A DNA stretch of 64,000 nucleotides from Cyprinodon diabolis (taxonomy: Eukaryota > Chordata > Actinopteri > Cyprinodontiformes > Cyprinodontidae): assembly GCA_030533445.1 (NCBI GenBank), contig CM060081.1, positions 14,019,655-14,083,654 of the forward strand, given 5' to 3'. This document shows positions 1 through 9,735 of this stretch, one piece after another. Within the stretch, counting starts at the first letter, position 1; each line of letters begins with the position of its first letter. The notes under the pieces were generated by a model that did not search any database, was not told the DNA's origin, and worked only from the letters and a program-made list of their open reading frames with translations. A program made the translations under genes and the position numbers.

Positions 1-585
1 ATTTTTCAAAGTTAAAGTATCTGAATTTGATCAGTGTATAAATGTGGATCAGTGCCCCCTACCGTTAACTATGACATTTTTCATTCAACCTTAAAAATTC
101 TGCGCAATGAGCTGCACTCCTTCCCTGTCCTGGAAAATTTATTAAAATCACTTTTTTATGTAGAGCTTTCATTACCCACCTCTCCAGGAAGAACAAATGT
201 TGACTGCACTGCATCAATCAGCCCAATAAACAACACGCCCCCTCATCAGTTAGCAGTGATGTGATATAGAGCATTTTCCACCTTCTTAGTTAGGATTAAA
301 TGGCTCTTTCAGCATTTAATCTGCACAGTGACAGCAACTGTTCTTTTTATAGCTAATGTTTAACTAGCAAAAATGTGTTTTTCAGCTGCGATATCAGAAT
401 TCCTTTCTGAATAGCTAAATTTAAGCCATGCTACGTACACAAATGTTCAACTAGGGTCTTTGTTAAAGAAGCTGGAAGGTGGGCCATCTGCCCTGGGTGT
501 GGGCTGCCTTCTGGGGACTGTTTAAAGGGTAAGTGAGTCCTGTCAGAGGTCCAGAGATGTTTTTGTGCTCTGTGGTGTCTCCTTA
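1..585. other. Intronic DNA, nothing recognised
   Basis: AT-rich sequence with short open frames only and no splice-flanked coding segment. If the plus-strand SUCLG2 exon at 9.6 kb is read correctly, this lies in the last SUCLG2 intron. Confidence 0.5.
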
Positions 586-983
586 CCCCGAAATCCCACA
601 TACTCCGTCAGCGCTCCGCTCCGATGCGCTCCAGACCGCCTGCACAAAGCAAAGCCTACAGCCTGCGCTGTGGCTCCAGACCGCTCCGCTCTGAGTTCCT
701 TGGAGATCGTAGAGGGCATGCGCGAGATGAACCAGGGTTTCCGCGGATCATTAAAAATAATTACAATTCATTCATTTTTTCTTTTTAAATCAAGGCCTTA
801 ATTGGCACTAAAATTAATTAAATATGTTTATCATGGCATTTATGATTCTTTAATAAAAATGTTTATAAAAACAATTTCGTCAGATATATTATATAGCTAT
901 TAATTTGCGTGGAACTGATCATAAAGCCGTATGTTCGGAAAGGAAGCTCCAGGCGGAGAAAAAGCTAGAGGATATATATATAC

Positions 984-1019
<36 letters not shown>

Positions 1020-1853
1020 ACATACATACAGGAGTCATGGAACTGTGCTTACAGCTCCTTCATATTTCATGTACACTAATAACTTGTGTACATGGTTCTT
1101 GTTGATGGCATTAAAATAATTTCTAATAGCATTAAAATAGCATTAAATTAGAGTCACTTATTCCTGTATGAACCCTGTGAGCGCTTAATTTAATATGACA
1201 TATTAAAAAAATCCCACCATCATCCAGCAGATGTTCAGTTTCTGCCCAAATATATATATATATATATTTTTGTAGATTTTTGTAACGGGGATAAGGATAT
1301 TCAAAACTGCTTTTTATGAATGAACTTGTTCTCTACTCCCAAACTCAGCATCTCTTTTCATTCCTGTAATAAGAAGTTTCTTTTCAATGGATTTGATTAA
1401 CCTTTAAGTCCCTCGGTATAAAATAAATATTTTGATGGAGATGAGAAATCTGCTTCCTCGTTGGTGAATAACCAATAGTTTGCATCCAATCATTTTAAAT
1501 AAACAGTGTTAGTTTTTTTTTTAAATATAAGAATTGTACTATAATTTCTAGTCACCGATCTGTTGCTGCTATATTTTAATTTGACGAACCGGAATTTGTC
1601 GATGTTCTTTTTCCTGTTTGGTGCGATTGCAATTGCGGATCTTGACCTGGCCGGACTGGAGTGGAGCAAAAAATAGCTCGGCTCCGTAATTTGTCGGTGA
1701 CGGACGGAAAAGACGTACGTGGACGGAGACGTGCGGAGGAGTAGCGGTGGATGTGGAACAGCTCTCATTGATTTCCATGAAAGACAAGCGCTCCGCACGA
1801 TGTACGTCAGCGGGGCGGAGCGGAGCGCTGACGGAGTATGTGGAATCTGGGGG
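586..1853. mobile_element. Inverted-repeat-bounded element, putative DNA transposon
   Basis: The left end (about 586-625) and the right end (about 1815-1853) are inverted copies of each other. Both read inward as CCCC, a short variable stretch, then CCACATACTCCGTCAGCGCT and CCGCTCCG. Each end is followed by a GC-rich subterminal stretch, whereas the middle is AT-rich and carries a TG microsatellite. Long similar ends around a non-coding interior suggest a non-autonomous DNA transposon. The flanking trinucleotides are TTA on the left and TGA on the right, so a 3-bp duplication of PIF/Harbinger type is possible but not exact. No transposase remnant is visible, and the superfamily is undecided. 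Confidence 0.55.
972..1016. repeat. TA/TG microsatellite
   Basis: A short TATA run with one interruption passes into an uninterrupted TG run of about 14 units. A second short TA run lies near 1250-1267. Confidence 0.9.
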
Positions 1854-3280
1854 TGAGTTCCACTTCGTGTGGTGGCTGGGGTGGCATCATCATCCACTGC
1901 ATGGCTCTTGGGTATCAAGTGTCTTACTGAATCCGCTGTAGGGTTGCTCCACTCTGTGCAGAAAGACGGGGCCTATAGGAAATTTGGGGAGGAACAGAAT
2001 CAGAGTGGGTTTACGTTGACTGTGAGGTTTCCAGCCAGTGAAAATGTTGGGCGCCTTATCGTCCATTTGCGGGTGTGTTCACTAGGTTTTATCAAGTCCA
2101 AAGTCTTGTCATCTAGTGGGAAATTTTAGAGCTCTTTGTTTTTACTTCTACTGACAGAATATTAGGGAGATAAAATTTGATATTCCTCTAAGTTTGGCAC
2201 GTGACAACACTAACAAAGGCTGTTTCATTGACCATGGTGGTGCTGTACTTGGTTGGTCAGGAGACTCGTCATTGTCAGGCTTGTATAGTTCGGTGACACT
2301 GACTGCTTAAACGTTATTATACGATGTGTTTTTTTACTAGGCTGATATTTTTATGATGTTAAGCCCATGACCCATGTACAGAGTTCTTAGACCTCGAGGC
2401 GGCCATCATGGCTTCAAGTCCTGCACCCCCCAACTCCACTTCCTGTCAGCTGACTTTAAAACAAAGGCCACTTGTGCCTCTTTTTATGTATTAAAATTTC
2501 CTGTAAGCTATTATAATCTAACCTAACAGAAGTAAAATGCATCACTGTATACTCAGTCTATGTAATGAGAATGGGCATCTATTGGAACTGAAATAGTATA
2601 TTAATGAATTAGTTAATAATTTTAGTTGCTGAGATGTTGTTAACAGTGTGATTTGAATGTTCAAGCATGAGACCCTGTTTATACTTTGTACCTGCTTTTG
2701 AGCGTATACACACATGTTGAGTGTACTGCATCCTATCCAGCCAGTGTGAAGGTCTCTGGCAGCACCTAGTGGCTGCAGGTGAGCACACCCATGAATATAC
2801 ATGGGCTGCCTCCCCCTCCTCCTGCTCACACAGTGACTTACTCTCATCGTGCTCATGGTGCATATTGTCGGCCGCTGCTGCTGTGAGCCATCAGTGCTCC
2901 CTACCGCTCGCAGTGGAACTGCAATCAGCCACCACGCACACACTGCCAGAAAAAGCAGCACATAAAATGCATGAGTTTTCCTTTCCCCTTCCTGTAGATG
3001 TGTCATTTCCTCCCATCACACTTTACATGAGTAGCACAGATGCATCATCAGAAAAACGTGGCACACCACCTCTGTTTCTAAATATTTATGGATACAAAAA
3101 AAAATTTCTAAAACACTCATGTTGTTTAAATTATTTTACTACTTCGTGCACATTTCCCTTTTCTTGTCTTTTTAGGAAAATGCCCTGTGTAATATATATG
3201 TGGTGACAGCTACTGTGCTTCTGTTTTATCCAGAGTTGTTTTAAGCTTGTTGAATTAATCATCTAGTAGATAAGTCTGAC
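1854..3280. other. Intronic DNA without recognised genes
   Basis: Open frames of up to about 160 codons occur on both strands at 2540-3206. They overlap each other, have no recognisable domain and lack matching splice signals, so I treat them as chance. The stretch at 2390-2460 (GC-rich, then AT-rich) may be an old repeat, but I cannot assign it. Confidence 0.45.
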
Positions 3281-3775
3281 AGCCTAGCAATATAGATCCA
3301 TCAATCCTAGAGCAGCTCATTGGTCAGTCTGCTGAATGTAAAGTGAGCGGCTCTGCAGTGTTCCTTTCTCTGTGAGCGACAGTGTCAGCAATTGAGACGC
3401 AAGTACACCCAGAACACCGTCCGCCGCTTGATTAGAAAACGACTTGAGACACCCTATCCCCTGCTTGTGTGTCAGAACAAGGTCTCTTCCTGCTCGCATT
3501 CTAATTAATTACATCAAAGAATTGATTGTTTGCAGTGTGAGCTTGCAGAAAATGTGCATGGAGTGACTTATTATATGACTGGACAGAAGAGGTGAAATAT
3601 TAGGCGCTAAGTTGTGCAGGTAATAGAATTCCTCATGAAAGTCCTATTGATCTGGGCGGCCGAATCTCCAGAGAATTCACATAACGTGCCGTTTTAATTA
3701 GACGCCAGCCAGCGGAGCCGAGGTCAAGCTGGGAGCGTACAGAGAGCGTCTTAAGTGGCAGTGGATTATTCTTTT
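3281..3775. promoter_or_regulatory. Candidate conserved non-coding element
   Basis: About 500 bp of balanced, non-repetitive sequence with several homeodomain-type cores: TCTAATTAATTA near 3500 and TTTTAATTAGACGCC near 3692. There is no open frame of note. The texture differs from the AT-rich and transposon-derived surroundings. That it is conserved or acts as an enhancer is inference only; an alignment of orthologous fish introns would decide. Confidence 0.28.
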
Positions 3776-3989
3776 AAAGGACACCTACAGGACATCAGTT
3801 AATCGGGTATTGATTGGATAAATTAAGTTAGAAACTTAAAAATCTCATATTAGCCCTCCTGTAGGTTTAGGGTGGTTGTCCCGCTGGAGTTTTCTGCATC
3901 CTCTGATGAATTTTCCATGATCACCCTTTGCTTAACATCTTTTACTGTCCCATTACCGAACAGATACCCTTCACTTTTCTAAAGAAAAA

Positions 3990-4062
3990 CTTTCCCACCG
4001 CATTATACTGCCTACACCATGTTTCACAGCAGTGGTGCACAGCCCATATCGTCTTACATGTA
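3990..4062 (-). mobile_element. Degenerate Tc1-like transposase fragment
   Basis: On the minus strand this stretch resembles the Tc1-family segment coding the HGGGSIM region (cores such as CCATGTTTCACAG and GCATTATACTGCC). It is very short and decayed, with no inverted repeats in view. Confidence 0.35.
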
Positions 4063-4107
4063 AACCAAAAAGTTTATCTGATAGGATTTCCTTCTTCTAA
4101 ATATCTG

Positions 4108-4565
4108 CAGAGGTGGATAGAGAACCCAGAAATTATACTCGAGTAAGAGTGAAAAATTATTTGGAAAAAATCTACTCAAGTACTGGGTAACTTATAATAT
4201 CTGATATTTAACATAGTTAAATAAAGAGACCAAAATTTAAAGTTGCTTGTAAATTCTGGTATGTTAGAGACTATTATATAATATTTTAAACAAAAAATGA
4301 TCTTATCATGCAACAATAATTCGAGGTAGAAGAACGACATTTCCAAAACCAATTTTCTTTTCAACATAAAAGCTATAAAAGCATGAGTTGAAAAGGGAGC
4401 ACTTATTTTGGTATAAGCATTTACTATAGGGCTTTGTCTAGAGCACTTAGGAAAAAAACAAGCTTGTTGATTTTTCAGTGAAGTTACTCATGATCAATGG
4501 AGCAGCCAAACATTTTACTCTAGTAAGAGTAGTAATTTATCAAGATATTACTCAAGTTTTACATT
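4108..4565 (+). mobile_element. hAT-type non-autonomous element, left end
   Basis: It begins CAGAGGTGGATAGAG and is followed by the ACTCGAGTAAGAGT and CTCAAGTACT blocks typical of abundant fish hAT MITEs whose ends read CAGWGGTGG. Related blocks recur at 4517-4560. No right-hand CCACCWCTG terminus is present. The sequence changes abruptly at about 4565 into a minus-strand retrotransposon pol, so the right end is lost or was replaced. Confidence 0.55.
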
Positions 4566-5265
4566 CACCGGACGTACCTGGCCATGGCCTACTTCCTTTC
4601 CCAGGTAGGTCACCACCGCTTTGGCAAACTCACATTTTGCCAGATTCAAGGTGAGAGAGGCTTGAGCTTGACAGGCAAACACAGTCTTCAAAGTGTTAAT
4701 ATATCTTTCCAGGATGATGAATAAATTACGATGTCATCCAAATAGACATTACTGTTCTTAACATCTCTTAATACAGTGTTCATCAGTCGCTGAAAGGTAG
4801 CTGGTGCATTTTGCATTCCAAATGCCATCACTGCATATTGTAGCAAGTAGTCCTGTGTGACAAAAGCTGAAATAACAGAAGCCCTGGCAGTTAGGGGAAC
4901 TTGCCACTACCCCTTTAGCAGATCTAATTTGGTAATATAGGTGGCATGACCAATGCTGTCTATGCAGTCTTCCATGCGAGGCAATGGGTGCGAATCAGGG
5001 ACTAACTGCATTCACTCTTCGATAGTCTGTACAAAAAAACATTGGGAACCATCAGACTTTGGTATCAGAAGATATGGAGAGCTCCAGGAGCTATGACTTT
5101 GTATAGCCATCCCATTTTCTGGTAAAATATTGAACCTCTTTCTTCATCATTTCCCTCTAGACTGGGGGACAACTGTACGGATGTTGTCTAATGAGCATCA
5201 CCCACGTCAATGTTCTGCTCCAGTACCAAGGTCCTAGAGGGCACATCCCCAAAAAGCACAGGGTG
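4566..5265 (-). pseudogene. Reverse transcriptase domain, broken (gypsy type)
   Basis: RNA-dependent DNA polymerase of an LTR retrotransposon. Translating the minus strand in patches gives the whole palm/fingers order of gypsy RTs: LFGDVP near 5245, FCTDYRRVNAV near 5015, PLPRMEDCIDSIG near 4970, TKLDLLKG near 4925, FGMQNAPATFQRLMN near 4800, and the catalytic YLDD box at 4733-4744. It ends after VTYLGKEVGHGQVRP. A TAG stop stands where the Tyr of the usual GYWQVPL segment should be (near 4911), and several frameshifts separate the patches. It follows directly on the integrase C-terminal domain, which is the notable feature. Non-functional. Confidence 0.8.
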
Positions 5266-5401
5266 CAGATGGATCAGTCCTTTCTAATCCTGCTTCTCAC
5301 CCCTGGCAAGATAGGACAGATACTCAGCCAAGAAATTAAGTATGACAGAGTTTGAGAGCCTACCACAGTGTCCATCACACTTTTTCAAAACATCATGGGG
5401 G

Positions 5402-5719
5402 TTATCTCCAGACACAAAAGATTGACACAGGGTTTGGAGAGTCCTCACAACATGTGTCCTTTTGGTCATTTTCCCTGAAATGAAACGGCTTCAACATATT
5501 TATTTGGCACAGACATGTTAGGTGACTCCTATCAGGAGTATGAATAAAGTAGTCTGTGTCATTGACTCGCCTTTTTACCACATATGGGCCTGCAAATTGG
5601 GCTGAGAGGGATGGGCCAGGTGTGGGCACCAGCATGAGCACATTATCACCTGGTTCGAACGACTGCTTTAAACTCATTCTGTCATACAGTTGTTTCATTT
5701 TCCCTTGGGCAGCCGACAA
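5402..5719 (-). pseudogene. Integrase C-terminal domain, gypsy type
   Basis: An open stretch of about 105 codons. Its features are typical of the DNA-binding C-terminal part of gypsy integrases: FEPGDNVLMLVPTPG (the GDxVxxLxP element), then FAGPYVVKRRVNDTDY and INMLKPFHF, which together form the SH3-like GPY/F module. The amphipathic MKQLYDRM helix sits in front. The downstream linker (to about 5284, overlapping in another frame) leads into the RT domain without any intervening LTR. This fixes the unusual order of domains. Confidence 0.75.
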
Positions 5720-6001
5720 AGATTTTCTTGCTATTGAAAAAGCATGGTATAGACGTTCCCAACATTGTGTGACAAACTCAAGGATATTAGATTGTGTCTG
5801 AGTGTCGGCTGACAGGAGTTGCTCCTTCAGAACATCCAGTGGTCGCCTTACAACATGCCCAAAAACCAGTTCAGCAGAGCTAAAACCAAGAGACTCCTGT
5901 TTAGCTTCTCGAGCTGCAAACAGCAGAAAAGGGGGTCATTCATCCCAGTTTTTGTCTGTCTCATTAAAATATTTGCACATCATGGCCTTAATAGTCTGAT
6001 G

Positions 6002-6345
6002 CTATCTTTCTAGAGCGCCTTGTGACTGGGGATGGTAAGGACTGTAGGGAATGTGTTTAATCCCAAAAGACTGTAGTGTCTGCTTGAAGAGTTTGGACTG
6101 AAAATTGCTGCCTTGGTCAGTTTGTAAAACTCTAGGCAGACCAAAAGTTGCAAAAAACTTCAGAAAAGCTTTAGTTATGGTTGGCACTGTAACTTTTCTT
6201 AGTGAAATGGCTTCAGGGAAACGAGTGGTAACACACATGACAGTCTAGAGCAATTGACTACCAGCTTTAGTTCAAGGCAGAGGACCCACACAGTCCACCA
6301 GGACACACTCAAAAGGCTCACCAACTGCAGGAATCAGCTTAGGAG
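6002..6345 (-). pseudogene. Integrase catalytic core, broken
   Basis: DDE-family retroelement integrase core. The first Asp lies in VDCVGPLP near 6290, followed by a stop after about four residues. The second Asp is in QTDQGSNF near 6120. The Glu is in PQSQGALER at about 6005-6030, followed by another stop. The D-D-E triad is therefore still visible although the frame is broken. The spacing and the TRFPEAI / FGLPRVLQTD motifs match gypsy integrases. Between this and the C-terminal domain (5720-6000) the coding frame is decayed. Confidence 0.8.
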
Positions 6346-6390
6346 GGATGGGTGCAGCTGGATCAGTCCTTTCACATCCTCCTTGGGGGT

Positions 6391-6480
6391 TAGGGTTAAG
6401 GCCCGGGTCTTTCTGCATGGAGTTTGCATGTCTCCCTGTATATGCGCTTATTTGCTGATTCTTTTGTTTTGCTTTTTATA
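6391..6480 (+). repeat. SINE/RTE-tail fragment
   Basis: The run GGGTCTTTCTGCATGGAGTT and the following TTGCATGTCTCCCTG repeat the middle of the longer SINE-like copy at 18360-18675. It is only about 60-90 bp, attached to the broken end of the gypsy remnant. Confidence 0.55.
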
Positions 6481-6582
6481 CTGATTAGATGCCTTTTTTA
6501 TTATTATTATTATTATTTACCTTTGATATGTAGTGTTCTGTTTAGGATGTCCCTGCCTCTCACCTTTTTACTGTAAGAATAC

Positions 6583-6583
<1 letters not shown>

Positions 6584-6635
<52 letters not shown>
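6584..6635. repeat. (TA)n microsatellite
   Basis: An uninterrupted AT/TA run of about 26 units. Confidence 0.95.
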
Positions 6636-6639
<4 letters not shown>

Positions 6640-6789
6640 AATTATAATTAAAAGTTGCACATTGTCAGTTAAGTATGGAAAAGTTTGTGTTGATCATCTT
6701 TTCTATGGACAGTTTAACAAGTAAATAATCTCTTCACTTCCCTAAACAAAGCTGCACCACAAATGTGACGAAATAAAAGTGGTGTTAAA

Positions 6790-8470
6790 AAGGATGAGTA
6801 GCTGACCCCAGGAAAGGGCTGATAATAGGACCAATTCTCTTTACTTTATACATGCTCCCAATTGGTAGAGTTATTAGACAGCATGGGATTAATTTCCACT
6901 GTTATGCTGATGATACCCAGCTATATCTGTCTATAAATCCAGATGAAGCTAACCCATTACATAGATTACAGGCATGTCTTGAAGACATAAAAACCTGGAT
7001 GACTCTTAACTTTCTGCTTCTGAATGCAGACAAAACAGAAGTTATAGTCTTTGGACCAGAGTCTCTGAAAAAGAAGCTGATTAGCCAGTCACTTCATTTG
7101 GATGGGATTAAACTGATTTCAGATAATAAAGTAAAAAATCTTGGTGTTATTTTTGATCAGGACCTGTCATTTAAATCCCAGATCAAAGAGGGTTCTAGAA
7201 TTTCCTTCTTTCATCTGAGGAATATTGCAAAAATTAGAAATCTCCTGTCCAGGGGTGATGCTGAGAAACTAGTCCATGCATTTGTTACTTCAAGGCTGGA
7301 CTATTGTAATTCTTTACTATCAGGAAGTCCACAAACTGTAGTTAAAAGCCTTCAGCTGATCCAAAATGCTGCAGCCAGAGTTCTGATGAAAATTAAAAAG
7401 AGAGATCATATCTCTCCTATCCTGGCTTCTCTTCATTGGCTTCCTGTTAAATCAAGAATAGAATTTAAAATCCTCCTTCTCACATATAAAGCCTTAAATG
7501 GCCAAGCTCCATCTTATATCAGAGATCTGATTGTTCCTTATGTTCCTAACAGAGCACTTCGCTCTCAATCTGCAGGTTTACTAGTGGTTCCTAGAATTTC
7601 TAAAAGTAGAATGGGAGGCAGATCTTTTAGTTATCAGGCTCCTCTCCTGTGGAACCAACTACCAGTTTTAGTCCGTGAGGCAGACACTCTGTCTACTTTT
7701 AAGACTAGGCTTAAAACTTTCCTTTTTGATAAAGCTTATAGTTAGGGTGGCTCAGGTTATCCTGAGCTGTCTTTAAAGTTATGCTGCTATAGGCTTAGAC
7801 TTTTGGAGGACATAGGGACCCCCATTTCATCTTTCTGCTTCATTCTCTCTCTGTTCTCCTATTCTGCAGAATCTGTTTGTTCAATCTCTAACCTTCTGCT
7901 CTCTCTGCTTTTCCTCAGAGTAGCTTTGCCTCGTCTGTTCCTGTTTGGCTGTGACGTCATCCAGGAAAGAAACATCAGCTGTGCTGCTTCCATCAACACC
8001 CTTGTTTGTAGATGTTGGAGATTGGCCTGTTTTCCAGTGTGGTCCTGTTTCTCTGGCCGTGAATGGATGGATGTGCTCTCTTCATCCTCTGGCATGGGAG
8101 CTGCCTTGGAGCTCGTCTGCCTGGCTGTGTGTTTCCTGGACGGGGCCGCCTTTTACAGCTGCTTTTTGTATCTCTGCTTCTGTCTCCTTGAACCCCAGTC
8201 GGCCTCGGCAGATGGCCGCTCACACTGAGCCTGGTTCTGCTGGAGGTTTCTTCCTGTTAAAAGGGAGTTTTTCCTCTCCACTGTCGCTGCAAGCATGCTT
8301 AGTGTGAGGGATTGTATTTGAGTCAATGAGTCAATGCAATCAACTGGTTTTCCTTAGAAAGAAAACTTTGTATCAATTTGACTGTATGATCTGGTTGAAC
8401 TGTAAAGTGCCTTGAGATGACATGTGTTGTGAATTTGGCGCTATATAAATAAACTGAATTGAAAAAAAAT
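6790..8470 (+). mobile_element. L2-clade LINE, 5'-truncated copy
   Basis: The 3' part of a non-LTR retrotransposon. It carries the RT from just before the YADD box to the end of the ORF, then about 700 bp of 3' UTR ending in the motif GCGCTATATAAATAAACTGAATTGAAA, typical of L2/Maui-type fish LINEs. The 5' end is frameshifted near 6800 (traces of the GPQG-LGP RT region). A shorter copy of the same family lies at 30586-31597. Confidence 0.85.
6852..7745 (+). pseudogene. L2-clade reverse transcriptase C-terminal ORF
   Basis: 297 codons, still open. The RT catalytic box FHCYADDTQLYLS is at residues 15-27. It is followed by NADKTEVIVFG and LGVIFDQDLSF (RT thumb region), then the HAFVTSRLDYCNSLL, LQLIQNAAARVL and LHWLPVKSRIEFKILLLTYKAL segments that characterise the L2/CR1 C-terminal region, and finally a W-N-LP...FK..LKTFLF tail. 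The annotated Met is just the first in-frame ATG. The true protein started far upstream with endonuclease and RT fingers, which are missing here. The 3' UTR follows directly. Unlikely to be active because the copy is truncated, though the remaining frame is intact, so the insertion is fairly young. Confidence 0.88.
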
Positions 8471-8495
8471 TGAAATAATCAGATTAGACATATTA

Positions 8496-9034
8496 TAGGG
8501 GTGTAATTCACACCCATCATGTGGATTCGATTCAGTATCGATTCCCTTACCCAACGATTCGATTCTCAAGAATACACCATGATATGATTCGATTAATTGG
8601 TTAATTTTTTGTTTTACCTTACAGGCTAGAGAATATTACAAATTTCAAATAAATAAATGAAAGCTGTAATGTCGTTAGGCATTTTATTTGAGAAACAACA
8701 GCAAATAACAGAAGTAGCAAAGCTATACTCCACCTAGGCCTATGAAAACCTAATTCACTGAAAAATAATAATGCCTCTGTGTTATAGTACTGAAAGGCCT
8801 TGCATCAAAAAATACTGCAAGCAGAAAGAGGGAAGTGGCTAAAGGAAGTGAGGTAGGAGGTCAAAATAGTTTTGCCACCGCAGCATGGAAGTCAGAATAA
8901 CATCCAGGAGCGAATGGATAAAATAGACCAGAGGGAAAAAAAACATGAATCGATACTCTTGCTGACATGTCGATGCATCGGGTCATTGGCTGTTGGATCG
9001 ATGCATCGATACAAAACGATTATTTACACCCCTA
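8496..9034. mobile_element. hAT-type MITE with 8-bp target duplication
   Basis: Ends TAGGGGTGTAA and TTACACCCCTA are inverted repeats. The flanking octamers are ACATATTA (8488-8495) and ACATGTTA (9035-9042), 7 of 8 identical, as expected of a hAT insertion. Subterminal blocks with GATTCGATT and ATCGATGCATCGAT repeat in both halves. There is no coding content. Length 539 bp. Confidence 0.8.
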
Positions 9035-9042
9035 ACATGTTA

Positions 9043-9622
9043 TAAAAATGGCCCTTTTCCATGTTTTTAGCCATAAGCTGAATAAAATCAGTAACTGCCA
9101 CACAAACAGCTGGATTGTCCCTGTTTACCGCAGTAATCACCAGGGCATCACTGCTTCATTTGACCTTTGGCTCTGTCGCCCTCCCCTCCCTGCCGCTCTG
9201 TGTTGTGACTTCGCTGTCAGGTTTGCATTTGACTGAGCAGCATGCAGCCCGTTCAGCGTGTCACGGCAGCTCGGGGATTACCCGCATCCCTACAGGAGCC
9301 TCTGGGTTTTCTTTAAGGTCTAACCAAGGCTGTGATCAGCCACGTGTTACCCAGCACCTGCTCCCCCTGACCTGACTGCAGCCAGGGGAGCATCCAAACA
9401 CACACACACACAGGTTGGTCCTCTGCCCAAAAAGTGCTCCCGTATCAGCAGCTGAATGTCCCGTCATTGACCCATAGCTGCATCCACCTGTCTCTACGGA
9501 CCGGCTCCTTCCCTCTGTTACACAGGCAGATGGCAGATCAGGTCAAACCTTGTTAAGACCTCTCTGTTTCTGTCATTTCCTTCGCTTATTGCTTTAACTA
9601 TGGTTTTCCTTTTCTTGCTAAG
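9043..9622 (+). other. 3' end of the last SUCLG2 intron with acceptor
   Basis: No repeat recognised at 9043-9590. A pyrimidine tract (9602-9618) and the AG at 9621-9622 form the splice acceptor of the terminal exon. TTTAACT at about 9593-9600 is a plausible branch point. Confidence 0.75.
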
Positions 9623-9735
9623 GGACCAACGTGCACGAAGCTAAGAGGATCCTTAACGAGAGTGGCCTGCCCATCACATCAGCCGACGACCTGGACGACG
9701 CCGCCAAGAAGGCAGTGGCCGCCATAAGGAAGTAG
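9623..9735 (+). CDS. suclg2: Succinyl-CoA ligase [GDP-forming] beta subunit, last coding exon
   Basis: The terminal coding exon encodes [20 protein letters not shown], then [16 protein letters not shown] and a stop (TAG at 9733-9735). This is the C-terminus of the GTP-specific beta subunit (SUCLG2). The GTNV..A..IL..SGLPI.SA.DL.DAAKKAV pattern is that of SUCLG2, while the ATP-specific paralogue SUCLA2 has a longer, different tail. SUCLG2 pairs with SUCLG1 in the mitochondrial matrix and interconverts succinyl-CoA, GDP and phosphate with succinate, CoA and GTP in the citric acid cycle. The exon starts in a split codon (GG after the acceptor AG completes a Gly), so the intron is phase 1. The preceding exon is not found in the upstream 9.6 kb, so the last intron is at least that long. 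The gene is partial in this window. Confidence 0.9.

Larger units (their letters stand above)
4566..6390 (-). mobile_element. Ty3/gypsy retrotransposon remnant, Gmr1-like domain order
   Basis: A decayed pol region on the minus strand. Reading in the coding direction (from high to low coordinates) the order is integrase core, integrase C-terminal domain, a short linker, then reverse transcriptase. This is the reverse of ordinary Ty3/gypsy elements and matches the published Gmr1 group of deuterostome gypsy-like elements, which have Ty1/copia-like order. Gag, protease, RNase H and LTRs are not seen. The pol is cut at 4566 just after the RT palm, against a hAT fragment, and at about 6390 against a SINE-like fragment. 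Stops and frameshifts are frequent, so the copy is dead. Confidence 0.75.

Noticed and set aside
1490..1918. 142-codon minus-strand frame
   Set aside because: It lies in the right half of the inverted-repeat element, with no family resemblance and low-complexity composition.
2542..3206. Overlapping open frames of about 154 (minus) and 161 (plus) codons
   Set aside because: No domain signature, overlapping on both strands, no matching splice context.
6388..6401. GGTTAGGGTTAAGG, telomere-like
   Set aside because: Only two imperfect units; not evidence of an interstitial telomere.
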